Shown piece after piece: positions 38,139-49,468 of a DNA stretch of 64,000 bases (within the stretch, counting starts at the first letter, position 1; each line of letters starts with the position of its first letter). The notes beneath the pieces were generated by a model. The model was not told the origin of the DNA and searched no databases. It was given only the letters and a program-made list of their open reading frames with translations. Both the position numbers and the translations under genes were made by a program. Source of the stretch: Chytridium lagenaria (lineage: Eukaryota > Chytridiomycota > Chytridiomycetes > Chytridiales > Chytridiaceae); the NCBI GenBank assembly GCA_025449115.1, contig JAHLKC010000034.1, positions 62,001 to 126,000 on the forward strand. Direction: 5' to 3'.

Positions 38139-39681
38139 GGTAGACATATGCAGGCCAACTGCGACAGCCTCTCTGTTTTAAAATTCAATTCAGAAATAAT
38201 AAATACTGATATGTGTTGAACTTACAGCAGGGGTAATTCTTTATGCGTATATACACAGTAAGAAAGACGTAAGAGTTGATGAACAGTATTTTAATCCAAC
38301 AACAAAAAAAAAAAGCGCCGATGGAATTACGGTGAGATTGTTGATATTTCAGTGACTAGAATTTTATCCCTCAAGTATGTTATGTGGATTAAGCTCTGCA
38401 TTGTGAAAAATTGCGAATACGAAAGTTTTCAACTGTAAGTGACGAGTTACAGGGGCTCTATGATCAGCAGAATCAATATACCTATATTTCTAGATGATAA
38501 TTATTATTCCTATTTATATTTAATTCAATGTTGCTTATCCGCATCATTCTTTACAGAGTTGTCTTAATTTTAAACCTATTTCTGCCTTGCAGTTGTTCTA
38601 TTCGCGGTTCCTTGGCACCTGCATTTAAACACGAAGTGCAAGGTTCCGTCAAACGATCACGTAACTGTATTTAGCGGCGATGCTTCACCTTCTGCAGTTC
38701 CACGACCTTTGTCCATAAGCGCAGAAATCGCCAATATTGCATGATTTTTCATGAAGCATTCTAGGTCAAGCCTAATCCCAATTTAAATCTCCTTAGCTTG
38801 TAATTGCAACTTGCAAGAAAGAAAGAAGTAAAAAAAAAGAGAGGCATAATCGCGGGAAAAAACAACTGACAGGGCTTTTCAGGGCCTTAATGAAGCTCCA
38901 AATTCTCGGCCTTACTGCTTCCGCCTAGGCCGGGCATGGAAAAAACGGGAGATTTAACAGCAGAAAAGCCGATAACTATTAGCTATAGAGTTTAAACAGC
39001 CTAGTCTGCATGATTATTGAGCCTCCGGCTGCAATTTCTTTGCGATAAGGTAAATAAGAAAAGAAACAGGAAAACGTGGAAAATGAAAGAATTATGCAGG
39101 ACGAGCTTTTTATTTATGTTGAAGTATACCGGGCGTTCACCCACCAGCACATAATCTAAATAATTTTTTCTGCGCGCTAGGCAACAGCAAGAAAGGGTCT
39201 AAAACTACAAGTCCCCTAACAGTATAATACTCATGCAGGCGTTTTAACCGTTTCACGGTGAAGTAATCAGGCCGAAACAACCACAGCCTTGTTGTAATCA
39301 TCCATCGATGCGTTTTGCTTTTACACTCGGCCTTACTCAATATTTAAAAATTCTTGCCATAAATATGCGCTGATCTTGGCATATATAGCGATGTGTTATC
39401 GGACCCCGTCGTTGCATATTTGATGAACTTTCGCCACTTCGTTCATGCACCGTTATACTTTCCATGATCGGCCGGAGTTCATTAGAGAAACTGCTTATAC
39501 ATCATCTCAATTTTAACATTTTTTCTAAGATTTTAATTGACGCATGAAACCGGAGGCGTTAAATCAAAGGAAAATAAGGTCCGATTCTTGCCTTTTGTCT
39601 AATTAAGGCAGTTGACAACCAGCACTAAAGTATTAAAAGTCTCGACAACTAAAAGGGATCGTGCATTTTACTGCTGCTGTA
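38139..39681. other. 1.5 kb AT-rich intergenic, nothing recognised
   Basis: The stretch is AT-rich with a poly-A run near 38304-38315 and no convincing coding or RNA signal. It separates two plus-strand genes, so the 3' portion should include the promoter of the zinc-finger family member B. Confidence 0.5.
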
Positions 39682-42197
39682 ATGCGTGTGCCAAAGTCGA
39701 GTGGCCTTTACACGTCCTCCAGTGAGAGGCGTCTTCGTGGACAGCCTCAAGTACTTGACGGTCAGATTGAGGTCATAGCGTGAGTGATATGAGAAGCCAG
39801 TTATTTTGTATCGCAATGAAATCCACCACTAACTATTGTTTTAAGAACCCCGTCATATCAACACCTTAATCTGTTGACGGAAGAATACGGGGAGGTGCAA
39901 CGTCCGAATCTCCACGAGCGCAATCAAATACCTCCGTTTCGTAAGCAACAACCACCAACACCTAGCTGATTCATATACTTTATAGCACCCCAACAAATTC
40001 CGTCACTTTCAAGCTCTTACGTGAATGTGATACGTCCTCCAGCTCCAAATTACCCTTTCTCTATTCAACCGGGAGTTATCGGTGCTAGTCGAGTCGAAAA
40101 TAACGGCCCGTGCGCATGTGATGACTGTATTCCAACCGCTGTCACCAAGGCATCATACGTTGCTGTTCTTCCAACGCCTATCACTTCTCAAGTGTCAACT
40201 CCAACCGCGACGCCCCTCAGGGCTCATGCAGTCCCCCATATTCCACCTGCTTCCGCCGTGTCCGACCCCTCCTGGATAGCATCTCTCCTTAAAAGTGTCG
40301 ACCAACCAACCTCACAAGGAGAGCATGAGTCCATGCCACCGATGGACGATGAGGACATGATTTCATTTGGCTACAGAATGCTACAAAATCCGATAATGAA
40401 CCCCGGTGGTATGAGGCCTTCGTTTAGTCTCCCAGGTATCGCCTCTATCCTTTCTTCGGCCACGACGGTCTCGAAATCTCAAATCCCCTCGCAGCCTGCA
40501 GTCGATAATATTGATCCTCTTCCGCCCGTTCATCTTTCAAAATCATCTATAAGTGTTCTCTGCAAGTGCCGTGACTGCGCACGGACCATTGGTATCCTCA
40601 TCTTTTACGGTAGCAACCGCGAGCTTTCCGATCCTGTTGCCATTGACGTGTCATGTCCGGCTTGTGCGGCAGCAAAGCGCGGTGTGGATGTATTTTTGGG
40701 AGGTCCAGGGACTGCTGGTATTCAGGATTCTTCTGGAGCGACAGCTTCGGTGTCCAAGAAGAGAAGGGTGAAGGGTGTTGGCAAAGATATGGTTATCTTT
40801 TGCGAAGGATGTAACAGAAGGATTGGATTTGGTGGGGTTCGGAGTGCAGTTGACGGAGCTGCAGTTAACGAGAATAGAGAGTGGGAGGAGCCTCGAGCAA
40901 GTGTGGAGCCTATCTGTGAGGGTTGTGTCAGAAACTTTGGTATGTCACTTTTTCTTCCCTTTAACGCACGCGTCTTGATTTTGCGCGTCAAATATTTCTC
41001 TGTCCTCACGTGTCATATCTCGACTATATTACTAACAACCGCCGCGATAGACTTTTGCACACAGTGCGGTGGTGGAGGGACTTACCGTACTGGAAAATGG
41101 CGTCCTCGCCAGCTTTTCAATGGAAAACGCAAGACCTGTTCTCTCTCTCACGAGCGTCATGGCGTCATCACTAATTTCCAGGTCACGACCTATCGTTGCC
41201 CCGTTGAACCAATTGAGGATGAAAAGGGCAACCTTATCAACCTAACTTTGATCCAAGCCCGATAGTCGCTCGTAAGGATCCCGCGATCGAGGCTTACCTT
41301 CAGAAGTTCCCTCAGCACGCCGCAGCTGCAGGGCCACGCGCCATCGACCCCTGTGGAAGAGAAGGGCAGAATTCTTAGCTTCACACCGTTCTGCGTTTTT
41401 AAACTACTGGGCAATGCCTCTACTTATGGCAAACCTTGAAGGTTTTGGAACATGGGACCGCGTCGAAGAATTTGTAGCTAGATGTCAGACAACGAGAGCT
41501 TCGAATGCTTATCAGTGGTGGCCTTCAACCTCTCGGCATCGAGAACTCACCTCCTCCAAGCCCTACCAATGCAAAGAACCTTAGACGATACATGGCTGTG
41601 GTAGACGTTTTTAAACCCAAGAAGAATCTTCCACGTGATCCTGCCATTCCATCCCTTCCCGGACAAAGTGATTCTGACGCGTCGGATGACTCAATTAGTG
41701 ATACCCCCTCCAAACCCAAGTCTCCTACTTACGTGATCGGTTACTTTTTTGTTCAATGGAATATCACCAACCGTCACGTCAATCTCCTCCACGTTCGTTA
41801 TGACGGTCGCGATTCCGTTGATGACTCCCCGACGCGTTCGCCTCTCCTTATGATGATGGCCGCTCTCACACTCCGTAACCTCAAAGACGCGCTTACAGAA
41901 GGCCACCCAGAGCCTCTCCATCTTTGGTGCTTGGGGTACAAGTCATCAACAGAGGCGGAGGTGAAGACGCGTTTTATTACGCAGATTGAAAAGTTTGGGT
42001 TTAGGCCGATCGACGAGTATGCTAAGAGATTTGGGCATGACGAAAAGGAATTGGAAATGATGTTGTTGGAAGACGCGACGCTTCCAATAGATTTTAGGAA
42101 GGAATTGACTGTGTATGTGTGCCGATGGGCGGATGTGAAGGCGGCAGCGCAGGGACAGGTTGCGGCAGCCATTATGGCTGCAGCAGGAGCAACATGA
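39682..42197 (+). CDS. Zinc-finger family member B
   Basis: The start ATG at 39682 gives MRVPKSSGLYTSSSERR. Exons join through introns at about 39780-39845 and 39942-39985. The middle holds three paired-cysteine units: CKCRDC and CPAC (40560-40670), CEGC and CEGC (40800-40925), then DFCTQCGGGG, RTGKWRPR and KTCSLSHERHG (41050-41160). A phase-1 intron (about 40939-41049) splits the Asp codon before FCTQC, exactly as in the paralogs. The C-terminal part (41500-42197) has YVIGYFFVQWN, PLHLWCLGYKSS, FGFRPIDEYAKRFG and VYVCRWADV, and ends in an Ala-rich tail. Frame changes near 41248 (missing T in a T run), 41390 and 41500 break the ORF. This is the best copy for defining the family. Function unknown; zinc binding inferred, GNAT-like fold tentative. 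Confidence 0.75.
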
Positions 42198-42435
42198 GTT
42201 TTTTTTTTAATTCAGTTCTTCCTATTTTCTTCCTAAGACGTGATGATCGCTTAGCCTTATTTTACACCTACATAAACACATATCCAAATATTCTTTTTCT
42301 TGCATTTTATTGATGCGGAGTTACTGTCGACGCATACGTTGTTATCGTCTTTTTTTTTATTTTTTTTTTGTTTTTATTTTGTTTTTGATGTGTTTAGGAA
42401 TGTGGACTCTGCCTCTAGTTGATTGATAAAAAGAG

Positions 42436-44115
42436 ATGATGTTTGAAGTCTCCCGTCTCTCAAAACTCATTTCCAAAGCTTCAACGACCATGGGCACTCC
42501 CATCGCTTCAGATCATCTCAACAGTCGCACTGTATCCTCTCTCCACTCCCACATCTCGCTTATCGATAATCCCAACAGATCCCTCCTCTGCCCAGAACCC
42601 ATTACCTTAACTCCAAACCTGATCATCCGAAGATGCACCCCCGAGGACGTCAACGCTATCGCTGAATTCAACGGTTATGTCCATGGAAGTCCTACCTATT
42701 ACGGTGGTCATGCCCGTTCCTGCTTTGACCACCTCCCAGATAACATAAAGCATCCGTCCGTCGACGCTGGATGCTTCACCGCTGTCATCGACACCTCCGT
42801 CACCCTTGAGACTGTTACCGATGCCGATAAAGCTTTCATGACGACCGATGGCATGGTCGTATCATGCATGATGTCCATCCCGCAGATATGGACCTACGGT
42901 GAAACGACCCGCATCTCCTCTGATGCCCCCAGGGTTCCTCTTCTCACCATGCGTCCAGAGGCCGTTGGAACACACCCTAGCTACCGCTCTCAGAAGCTCA
43001 CAGAGAAGCAGTTTGCCATCCACGACACATGGTCTGAAGCCCTTGGGCACGACATCAGCTTTTTAATCGGTATCGAAGGTTTTTATCGTCGTTTTGGTTA
43101 TGAGCTTGCTCCACAGTGCCTCGGAGGACGTCGTGGTTATGCAGCGACTCTTCCTAAGCTCGGAAAGGATGAAACCGAGCCTTATGTCATCCGCAAGGCA
43201 ACTTTGGAGGATGCTGTATTTTTGACGGACATTGATCGAAGGGCCGCAGCGAGAAGGCGTCACCTGTCCTGCGATGTGGATGAAGCTTGGTGGAGAAATA
43301 TGATTGGCGGAAAGCTGCAAAAGGGTGCCCATAACGACAGAGATATCTTTATCATCGAAGAAGCCGCTGCTGAGGGTTCTGAGATTCTTACTGGAAACCG
43401 TGTTGGTTTCTTTCAAACATCCCCCCATCTTCAAATCATTCGTTTCGAAGTTGACCCCGATATCTCTGGTCATTCCTGGACCTCTGTTACTCCCACTCTT
43501 CTCCGCTGGCTTCCAGTTCATTCGCTCTCCAAGCTGCAAGCCAAAGATCCTGCCGCTACCCTTCCAGAGAGCTGGTCCTTTTCACTAAGCCTCGCTCCCA
43601 ACCATCCGTGCTTCTCCGCCATTCGGTCAGACCTTCACCTCCCGCGCATCGTGGCGCCGTACAGGATGTACACAAAAATACCAAACCTCCCCGTCTTTCT
43701 CAACCGCATCTCTTCCGTCCTCACTTACCGCCTGCAGCGTTCCATCGTTTTCAACCACTACACTGGTAGTCTCGCACTTGTGATCAATCCAAGCAACGCG
43801 GCAAAGAACGGCGGAACTGTGCTTACCATCACCGATGGACGTATCACCGATGTATCACCCGCAAAGGAGGGCAGTACTTTGGATGGGTTGATGGGTGATG
43901 GCGTGAATAATGCTTTTACTATGGGAGGGTCTGCAACGTGGTTTGTACAGATAGTGATGGGGATGGAGACAGCTTCAGGGATGGCGGAAAAGTATCCTGG
44001 AGATTGTGCCAGTGAAGGAATGGCGACACGGTTGTTAGATGTCATGTTTCCACGAAAAGCAATGGATTCAGAGGATTGGGGAGTCAATTGCGAAGAAGTT
44101 TACCCTGTAGATTAA
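42436..44115 (+). CDS. Eis-like GNAT N-acetyltransferase
   Basis: A single uninterrupted exon of 559 codons. The first GNAT domain has LIIRRCTPEDVNAIAEF, then GTHPSYRSQKLTEKQ (acetyl-CoA loop) and FYRRFGYELAP, diagnostic of the Eis family. A second, degenerate GNAT region (YVIRKATLEDAVFLTDI) follows. A C-terminal SCP2-like segment (GTVLTITDGRITDVSPA) completes the three-part Eis architecture. Bacterial Eis proteins acetylate amines including aminoglycosides and protein lysines; fungal substrates are unknown. Start choice: two Met at 42436 and 42439, and another at 42490 (MGTPIAS). The first 18 residues are basic and could be a mitochondrial presequence. No frame error is present. Confidence 0.85.
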   Translation: MMFEVSRLSKLISKASTTMGTPIASDHLNSRTVSSLHSHISLIDNPNRSLLCPEPITLTPNLIIRRCTPEDVNAIAEFNGYVHGSPTYYGGHARSCFDHLPDNIKHPSVDAGCFTAVIDTSVTLETVTDADKAFMTTDGMVVSCMMSIPQIWTYGETTRISSDAPRVPLLTMRPEAVGTHPSYRSQKLTEKQFAIHDTWSEALGHDISFLIGIEGFYRRFGYELAPQCLGGRRGYAATLPKLGKDETEPYVIRKATLEDAVFLTDIDRRAAARRRHLSCDVDEAWWRNMIGGKLQKGAHNDRDIFIIEEAAAEGSEILTGNRVGFFQTSPHLQIIRFEVDPDISGHSWTSVTPTLLRWLPVHSLSKLQAKDPAATLPESWSFSLSLAPNHPCFSAIRSDLHLPRIVAPYRMYTKIPNLPVFLNRISSVLTYRLQRSIVFNHYTGSLALVINPSNAAKNGGTVLTITDGRITDVSPAKEGSTLDGLMGDGVNNAFTMGGSATWFVQIVMGMETASGMAEKYPGDCASEGMATRLLDVMFPRKAMDSEDWGVNCEEVYPVD

Positions 44116-44369
44116 AAATTTATTAATAAGTTACCAGTCGAATTATAGAGTAGAGTATCTTTGTAAAGGATTTATTTTCAACTTAAAGAGTATCGTATAC
44201 AAGGGAGGGAGCAGTATTCATTCACAAGATCAAGTTTTTTTTTCACAGAATAAGGGGTAAGAGAAGAGGCTCATATAGAGAAAACAGAAAGAGGCACGTA
44301 GAGGTCATAAGTACACAAAAAAAAAGCGGAAATATGGACAAAAACCGCAGTATGGTACAAGAAAGGTGT

Positions 44370-46871
44370 TTAAAGAAGGGCCTTGAGCTCCTCACGGGCA
44401 AGGTGAGCCGTCAAGAAAGACGCATAAGACCAAGTCAAGTCCCTCACACCTTTACCGTTAGGAGTTCCGTCGCTCCTCAAGAACTGCTCACCGAACCTAA
44501 AGTTGATATCTCCATGGGTCTTGGAGCGACGAATGTAGCTGTCACCCACAGACTGGAGACCACCAATGATCGCGTTGAACTCGGCAGATCCCTTGGCGTA
44601 GGTACCCGGAGCAATGTTACCAGCCTGAAGACCACTGGGGCGATCACCCATGATGAAGGGACGGCTGAGAGGGGTGACGACGATTTGCCCGGCCTTGATG
44701 TAGTCGATGCAGCACGGTAGTAGGTCTCGCCAACAGAGTTGGTGGTAAGGTACCATGGGTTTCCTTGGGCGTCGGTGTCTGCGCCGTTGTAAGTGTCGCC
44801 AGAGTACCTGCCGATAGCGATGGAGAGGGGGAAGCCGTCATTGTCCTGGAGGGGCTTCTTGTTAAGGTCGTATTCCCTCGAGAACAAAAGAGCGAGCTGG
44901 TAGAGCGTCTGAAGAATCTTGTCACTGCCGGGGCTGTACACGTTGTCGTTGTCGTACCCATGGATGGCGGTCAAAGGGATAGCAGCGTCCAAAATCCTTC
45001 CTTCAATCTTTCCACTGGGGTGTAGACAAGAGTGGTACGAACAGAGTTGGCGGCGTTGTCCCAGTACTGAGTGACGTTGCGGTTGAGCAAGCTGACGATC
45101 TGGCCGTAGAAGTTTCCGGCACCAGTGTCCTGGAGGAAGTTGGCCATATCGCGACCTTCACGGAGGGCCTTGCGTTGAACCATCTGAGTAAAGAAGTGGA
45201 ACCCACGCTTCTCTTCCCAAAGATCGCAGTTTTCGGTTTCGGAGAGAGTCCTAGTGATGTACTCAAGGTCGGGCTTGATGACGCTGGTGTAAAGTTCACG
45301 AACTCGGGTCTGGGAGCCGCCTTTGGCGAGGTAGGCCTTTGCGAAGCGGATGAAGACGGAAGCACGGAGTGCGGGGCCATCGTTTTGTGGGCGGCACCAA
45401 TCCTTGTCGAAAGGGTTACCGTCAACGTAGTATTTGGGCTCACCGAATCCACCCTTGGCAAAGTCCTTGCCCTGGTTAACTTTGGTGACAGACTGGAAGT
45501 CCCACATCTTAGACTCGAGCGAGTTATCACCCTTGATGTAAAGCTCGTTCACAAGATCCATGACAAGGGAAGCATCACGAATCCAGTGGAAGAAGTAGTC
45601 CTGCTTGGTACCAATATCCTGCTTCTTTGGTGCCGCAACAACAAACTCCGGTAATGGTTTCGGCGGGAGAGATGGCGTTGAAAAGGTATTGCTTGATGAA
45701 GGGGACTGCAGTGTTTAACCAGTTGGTGATGTCGGGACCGAAGCCACCGGCAGCAGCAGGTGAGACGGAAGCGCCGCTGATGACGTAGTTCTTGGAGTTG
45801 TTGTTGTCATAGAAAGTTTGGGTACCAGTCTCGTATTTGACGTAGAATTGGGATCCGTTGTCAACGTTGGGAACACCGCCAGAAAAGGTCCAGAGCTCGT
45901 AACCGTTGGCAGCTGTGCTGAAGTAGGAGGCTGAGGCGGTGGGAGCGTTCACAAAGCTTCCGGAAGGAGTGGAGGCGATGACATTGACAATTTTGTTGAA
46001 AGCAATGTTTTTGATCCACAAGCCGCCAGAGAGGGTGCCGCCAACGAGGGTGTATTGCTGAACCTGAACGGGGGCGCCGTTGGAAGGAGGGTTGGGGCTG
46101 ACGACAATGACGACGGGTTTGCCAGAGGGGGCGGGGGAGGAGGAGGAGGAGGAGGGGGGGGAGGAGTTCCACCCTGGATCAAGTAGTTCTTGCTATAAGA
46201 ATAAGTTAGAACTAAAACAAGCCAAATCGAATTTGAGACAAGAAAGGTCTAGGATACTTCCAAAGAATATAAAGAAAACAAGGAAGACTCACGTGAAGTT
46301 GTTGTCATAGTAATCACGTCCAGAAACAGTGTATTTCAAGTAGACCTGGGAACCAGCTCCGAGGCTAGCGGGGGCTGCATTGAATGACCAAACCTCGTAA
46401 CCGTTCGCAGCAGATCTAGAATAGGCGGCATTCACAAATTGCGATGGAGACCACTGCACAGTTGGAGTCGAGTAAAAGACTTGAACGACTTTGTTGAAAG
46501 CCAAGTTCTTCACCTATTGTTTTGATGTTACATTTTAGACATGAAGACATAAAACACGTGTCAAAGCGAAAGCCCTGTGAGAGCTTCTAGGTAAATAAGT
46601 AAATGTTACCCACCCAAATGGAGCCGGTGAACTGGTTGTTGTCGCTGTCAAACGAGTAGGTCTGAAGAACCACCTCGCCAGAGGCAGGGACGGGGTTGGG
46701 AGTGACGGCCACAGGGGCACGTCGTTCGAGCTAGAATTCAAGAAAGTAAACAGCCATTAGCGGGAGATCTTTAGAAAGAGAAAGTTGGGTATGAGAGCTT
46801 ACGTTCACCGGACTCGCGGTGACGACGGCGAGAAGAGCCGTGAAGGCGGCTAAAAGGAAAGAACCGCGCAT
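44370..46871 (-). CDS. Secreted glucoamylase, GH15 with two CBM21 starch-binding domains
   Basis: The ATG at 46871 opens a signal peptide (MRGSFLLAAFTALLAVVTA). The first CBM21 has VKNLAFNKVVQVFYSTP, EVWSFNAAP, and YYDNN. A poly-Pro linker (about 46135-46170) follows, then a second CBM21 (IKNIAFNKIVNVIAST, ELWTFSGG, FYDNNNSKNY). The GH15 catalytic domain shows QDYFFHWIRDASLVMD, GEPKYYVDG, WCRPQNDGPALRA, CDLWEEKRGFHFFTQ, IAIGRYSGDTYNG, GNPWYLTT and DLTWSYASFLTA. It releases glucose from starch ends. CBM21 at the N-terminus is known from Rhizopus glucoamylase; a tandem pair is less usual. Introns lie at about 46740-46800, 46515-46614 and 46191-46293. Three single-base errors interrupt the frame (45643-45645, 45017-45020, about 44711-44718). 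Confidence 0.9.
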
Positions 46872-46983
46872 TGAGATTCTCTAGTCTGGATGTGTGTGGG
46901 GAGGATATAGGATGTGTTATATTAGAAAAGGGGGATACGATGAGGATGTGAAGGATGAGTGTAAAACAGAGGACGCTTCCCGA

Positions 46984-46993
46984 CCTTTTTATA
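46984..46993 (-). promoter_or_regulatory. TATA box of the glucoamylase gene
   Basis: On the minus strand the sequence reads TATAAAAAGG, about 115 bases upstream of the glucoamylase ATG at 46871. Position and sequence fit a polymerase II core promoter. Confidence 0.5.
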
Positions 46994-49190
46994 CGCGAAA
47001 ATAGTGAAAAGAGACAAAAAGAGGAAGGAGGAAGGAGATAGACAAAAATCAGCAGTGAAAGGGGTTGAAAAAAAAGGCCATGGAAAAGAAGAGTGAGAGA
47101 GAAAAGAAAAGGAAAAAATACATTTTTGAAGAGCAGTAAAATGATAAATAAAATATCCCGGTATGGTGGAAAACATCACAACCTGCGCATAAGTCGCAAA
47201 AGACTAGTCACTCGAAGGAAGGGAGAGACAAAGGGCATCGTTTTCCAGTAAATTATCCACTGCACGTGAGTCAATCAAGAATCACTGAGCGAGAAGACAT
47301 GTTCCAAAGAAGAGTCGAAGAAGACGGGTTTTATTTTTCAATGAGGGCGCACACCGTTTGTTGCCGGGTTGTCATCAGTCAATGGATGGAGTGACAAGGG
47401 ATACCTTTGGGGCTTGCCTCTCTTTTTTGGTGTAACTGTTTTCAGGGTTTTACCACATGATCTTGAGAAATGAAGAAGAGACTGGGGCATATCGGCCAAT
47501 GAGCCATGCGGTCGGAAAATCACCCAAGGACTCGGGGCATTCCGGCCCCGTCAGCATGACACCGTGACCATAGCTCACACACCCGTCGTCATCAAACAGG
47601 ACTGAGCCTCAGCCGAACAAGCGTCATACTTATACCCGTTGAGAGTGGTCGCGTGAGGAAAGAGTGAAAGCCTATGGTCCGTCCCCGTCAAACGGCCGTC
47701 TGGCGCATCGTTTCGATGAAGCCCTCGGTCTAGTCACTAATTAATATTAGTTATCTTTTTAATTCACATGCAACAAAACAACATGGAAAGGAAGACAAAA
47801 ACATTAATACTTGAACTTGTCTCACTCATTTAATCATGATTAAAGAATGACGTCTCTATATTCTATAATGTCACGTCGCAATTGACTCAGAAGACGAGGC
47901 TTGCCCCTTTCGCCAGCGAAACGGAATGAGGGGGCGATGGACTCACGAAAGCAGTGGATCAGGATCAAGTGGGTATCGAAAGGGATGGGGTCGCCATTAG
48001 AGATGAAGGCTTGCCTCACCCTGGGAAGTGGCATCTGAGTAGGAATGTCCATAATAACAGTTGCGTTAGTTCTTTTGGGAAAGAGGTAATAAGTAGCGCG
48101 CTCAATTGACATGTGGCTGCTTATACTGGTATCACGGTGTGTGGTGTGTTATCATGTCCACGGGTACGAAGGGATGGAATGGGCTTTCACTGACCGAGTT
48201 AGCCTAAAGCATGTAATGTCCAATATGTAATTTATGAAAGAAATTGCTGGACTAAACGTTACTCGTGTCTCATTTCTTCTGATGACCGTGTTTCTTCCTT
48301 GTCATCGTGTTTCCTCTTTATATGTTTCACCTGTATTTGTTTATTCCCTGTTTATTTAAATTGCCTTATGGATATATATATAATGCATTTGCTCTCCAGT
48401 CTATCCCGTTTGTAGGTAAAGAAGCCGAGACCACCCAGTACGAGAACGATTCAATAAACTTTGCTCAAGGACTGGCCTTTATTATTGAAAGCCTCGCAAC
48501 GCGTGATTTCATGAGTTTCATGGATTTCGCCAAGTCCCAGTTTTGCCTACAGCGCAAGTTGTAATCAATTATTCTAATTTTGATGAAGTCGGTTGTGGTA
48601 TTGTAACTGCAGTGGTGAGGAAGTGTCCCGACCTCGATTACAGCACTGTTATCATAGGAAATCTGTAAAAACTCTGTCATCACCAATCTCCTTTATTAGA
48701 ATATAACCTGCTCTTCCCCATCATTGCAACACTCACATCTCTCATATAAGTGGGTGGTGTGGGTTCAAAAGAGTTTGTATTCCAATACTGACTGCTTTAC
48801 TGGAATGCTGGACGTGGCGGTATCAGCATTATGAGAATTTAACGCAGTAGCAATGGAAGAGGAGGTGCCTAGTGAGGTCATGGATGAAAATGATGGCGAA
48901 AACTCATCCGTGTCCTTTCAACCAGAACAACGAACAACCTTTATCTCCTAGAATCTCTTATGGAAAGTCAACAGTCTACTTACGAAATGCACATGTTGCG
49001 TTGTATATTGTTTAGTACCTTCTGGCATTCATCCAGTGTTCCATCTTATGCTGACAACATGTAATAACTTGGTAACGGGGAGTGACAAATCACTACACGC
49101 GGCGGGAGACGCAGCGTGCTTCACGAACGTCAACTTGACGTGAGGACATAGGTCAAACCATCCCCGTTCCCGCTCCTTTCAAAAAAATTC
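46994..49190. other. 2.2 kb intergenic with one small open frame of unknown status
   Basis: A minus-strand frame from an ATG at 48112 to 47840 encodes 90 residues (MSIERATYYLFPKRTNATV onward) with no known domain. It could be a small gene or chance. The remainder shows no coding signal. It lies between the divergent glucoamylase (minus) and U2 RNA (plus) genes. Confidence 0.35.
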
Positions 49191-49191
49191 A

Positions 49192-49221
49192 CTCCGCAGT
49201 TCTCCGCAGTTCTCCGCAGTT
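49192..49221 (+). repeat. Three tandem copies of a 10-mer upstream of U2
   Basis: CTCCGCAGTT is repeated three times without spacers, at 49192-49201, 49202-49211 and 49212-49221. The array ends 10 bases before the TATA box of the U2 gene. It could be a proximal element for snRNA transcription or a slippage array. Confidence 0.7.
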
Positions 49222-49231
49222 CCCAGTTTCC

Positions 49232-49239
49232 TATAAATA
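49232..49239 (+). promoter_or_regulatory. TATA box of the U2 snRNA gene
   Basis: TATAAATA lies 39 bases before the predicted 5' end of U2. The spacing is suitable for a TATA-directed polymerase II start. Confidence 0.6.
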
Positions 49240-49270
49240 CCCCCCCATCCCCCTTTAATTGTTCCTTACA

Positions 49271-49468
49271 ATCCTCTCAGGCCTATTGGCTAAGATCAAG
49301 TGTAGTATCTGTTCTTTTTAGTGTGATAACTAAAACACTGGACACTGTCCAGTTAAATCTATTATCACAATGATTTTTGCCTGTGACTCGAGGACCACCC
49401 GGTGCTTGCATCGGGTACCTTGGGACGGGTGTCGCTTGGCCTTAACACTTGCTGCCAGCTGACGCCGA
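49271..49468 (+). ncRNA. U2: U2 spliceosomal RNA
   Basis: The 5' part is nearly identical to U2 of other eukaryotes: GGCTAAGATCAAGTGTAGTA (49287-49306), followed by TCTGTTCTT. GTAGTA at 49302-49307 is the branch-point-pairing element. An Sm-type site, ATTTTTG, is at 49373-49379. After it come a stem-loop III candidate (ACCCGGTGC with ATCGGGT, about 49397-49416) and a stem IV (GGTGTCG near 49427 with GCCAGCTGACGCC ending at 49466). The resulting length is about 198 nt, close to the usual 185-200. The RNA pairs with intron branch points in the spliceosome, consistent with the many introns in this window. The 3' end is inferred from stem IV and may be off by a few bases. Confidence 0.95.

Noticed and set aside
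47840..48112. 90-codon minus-strand frame with a real ATG
   Set aside because: No recognisable motif and surrounded by noncoding DNA; length is compatible with chance.
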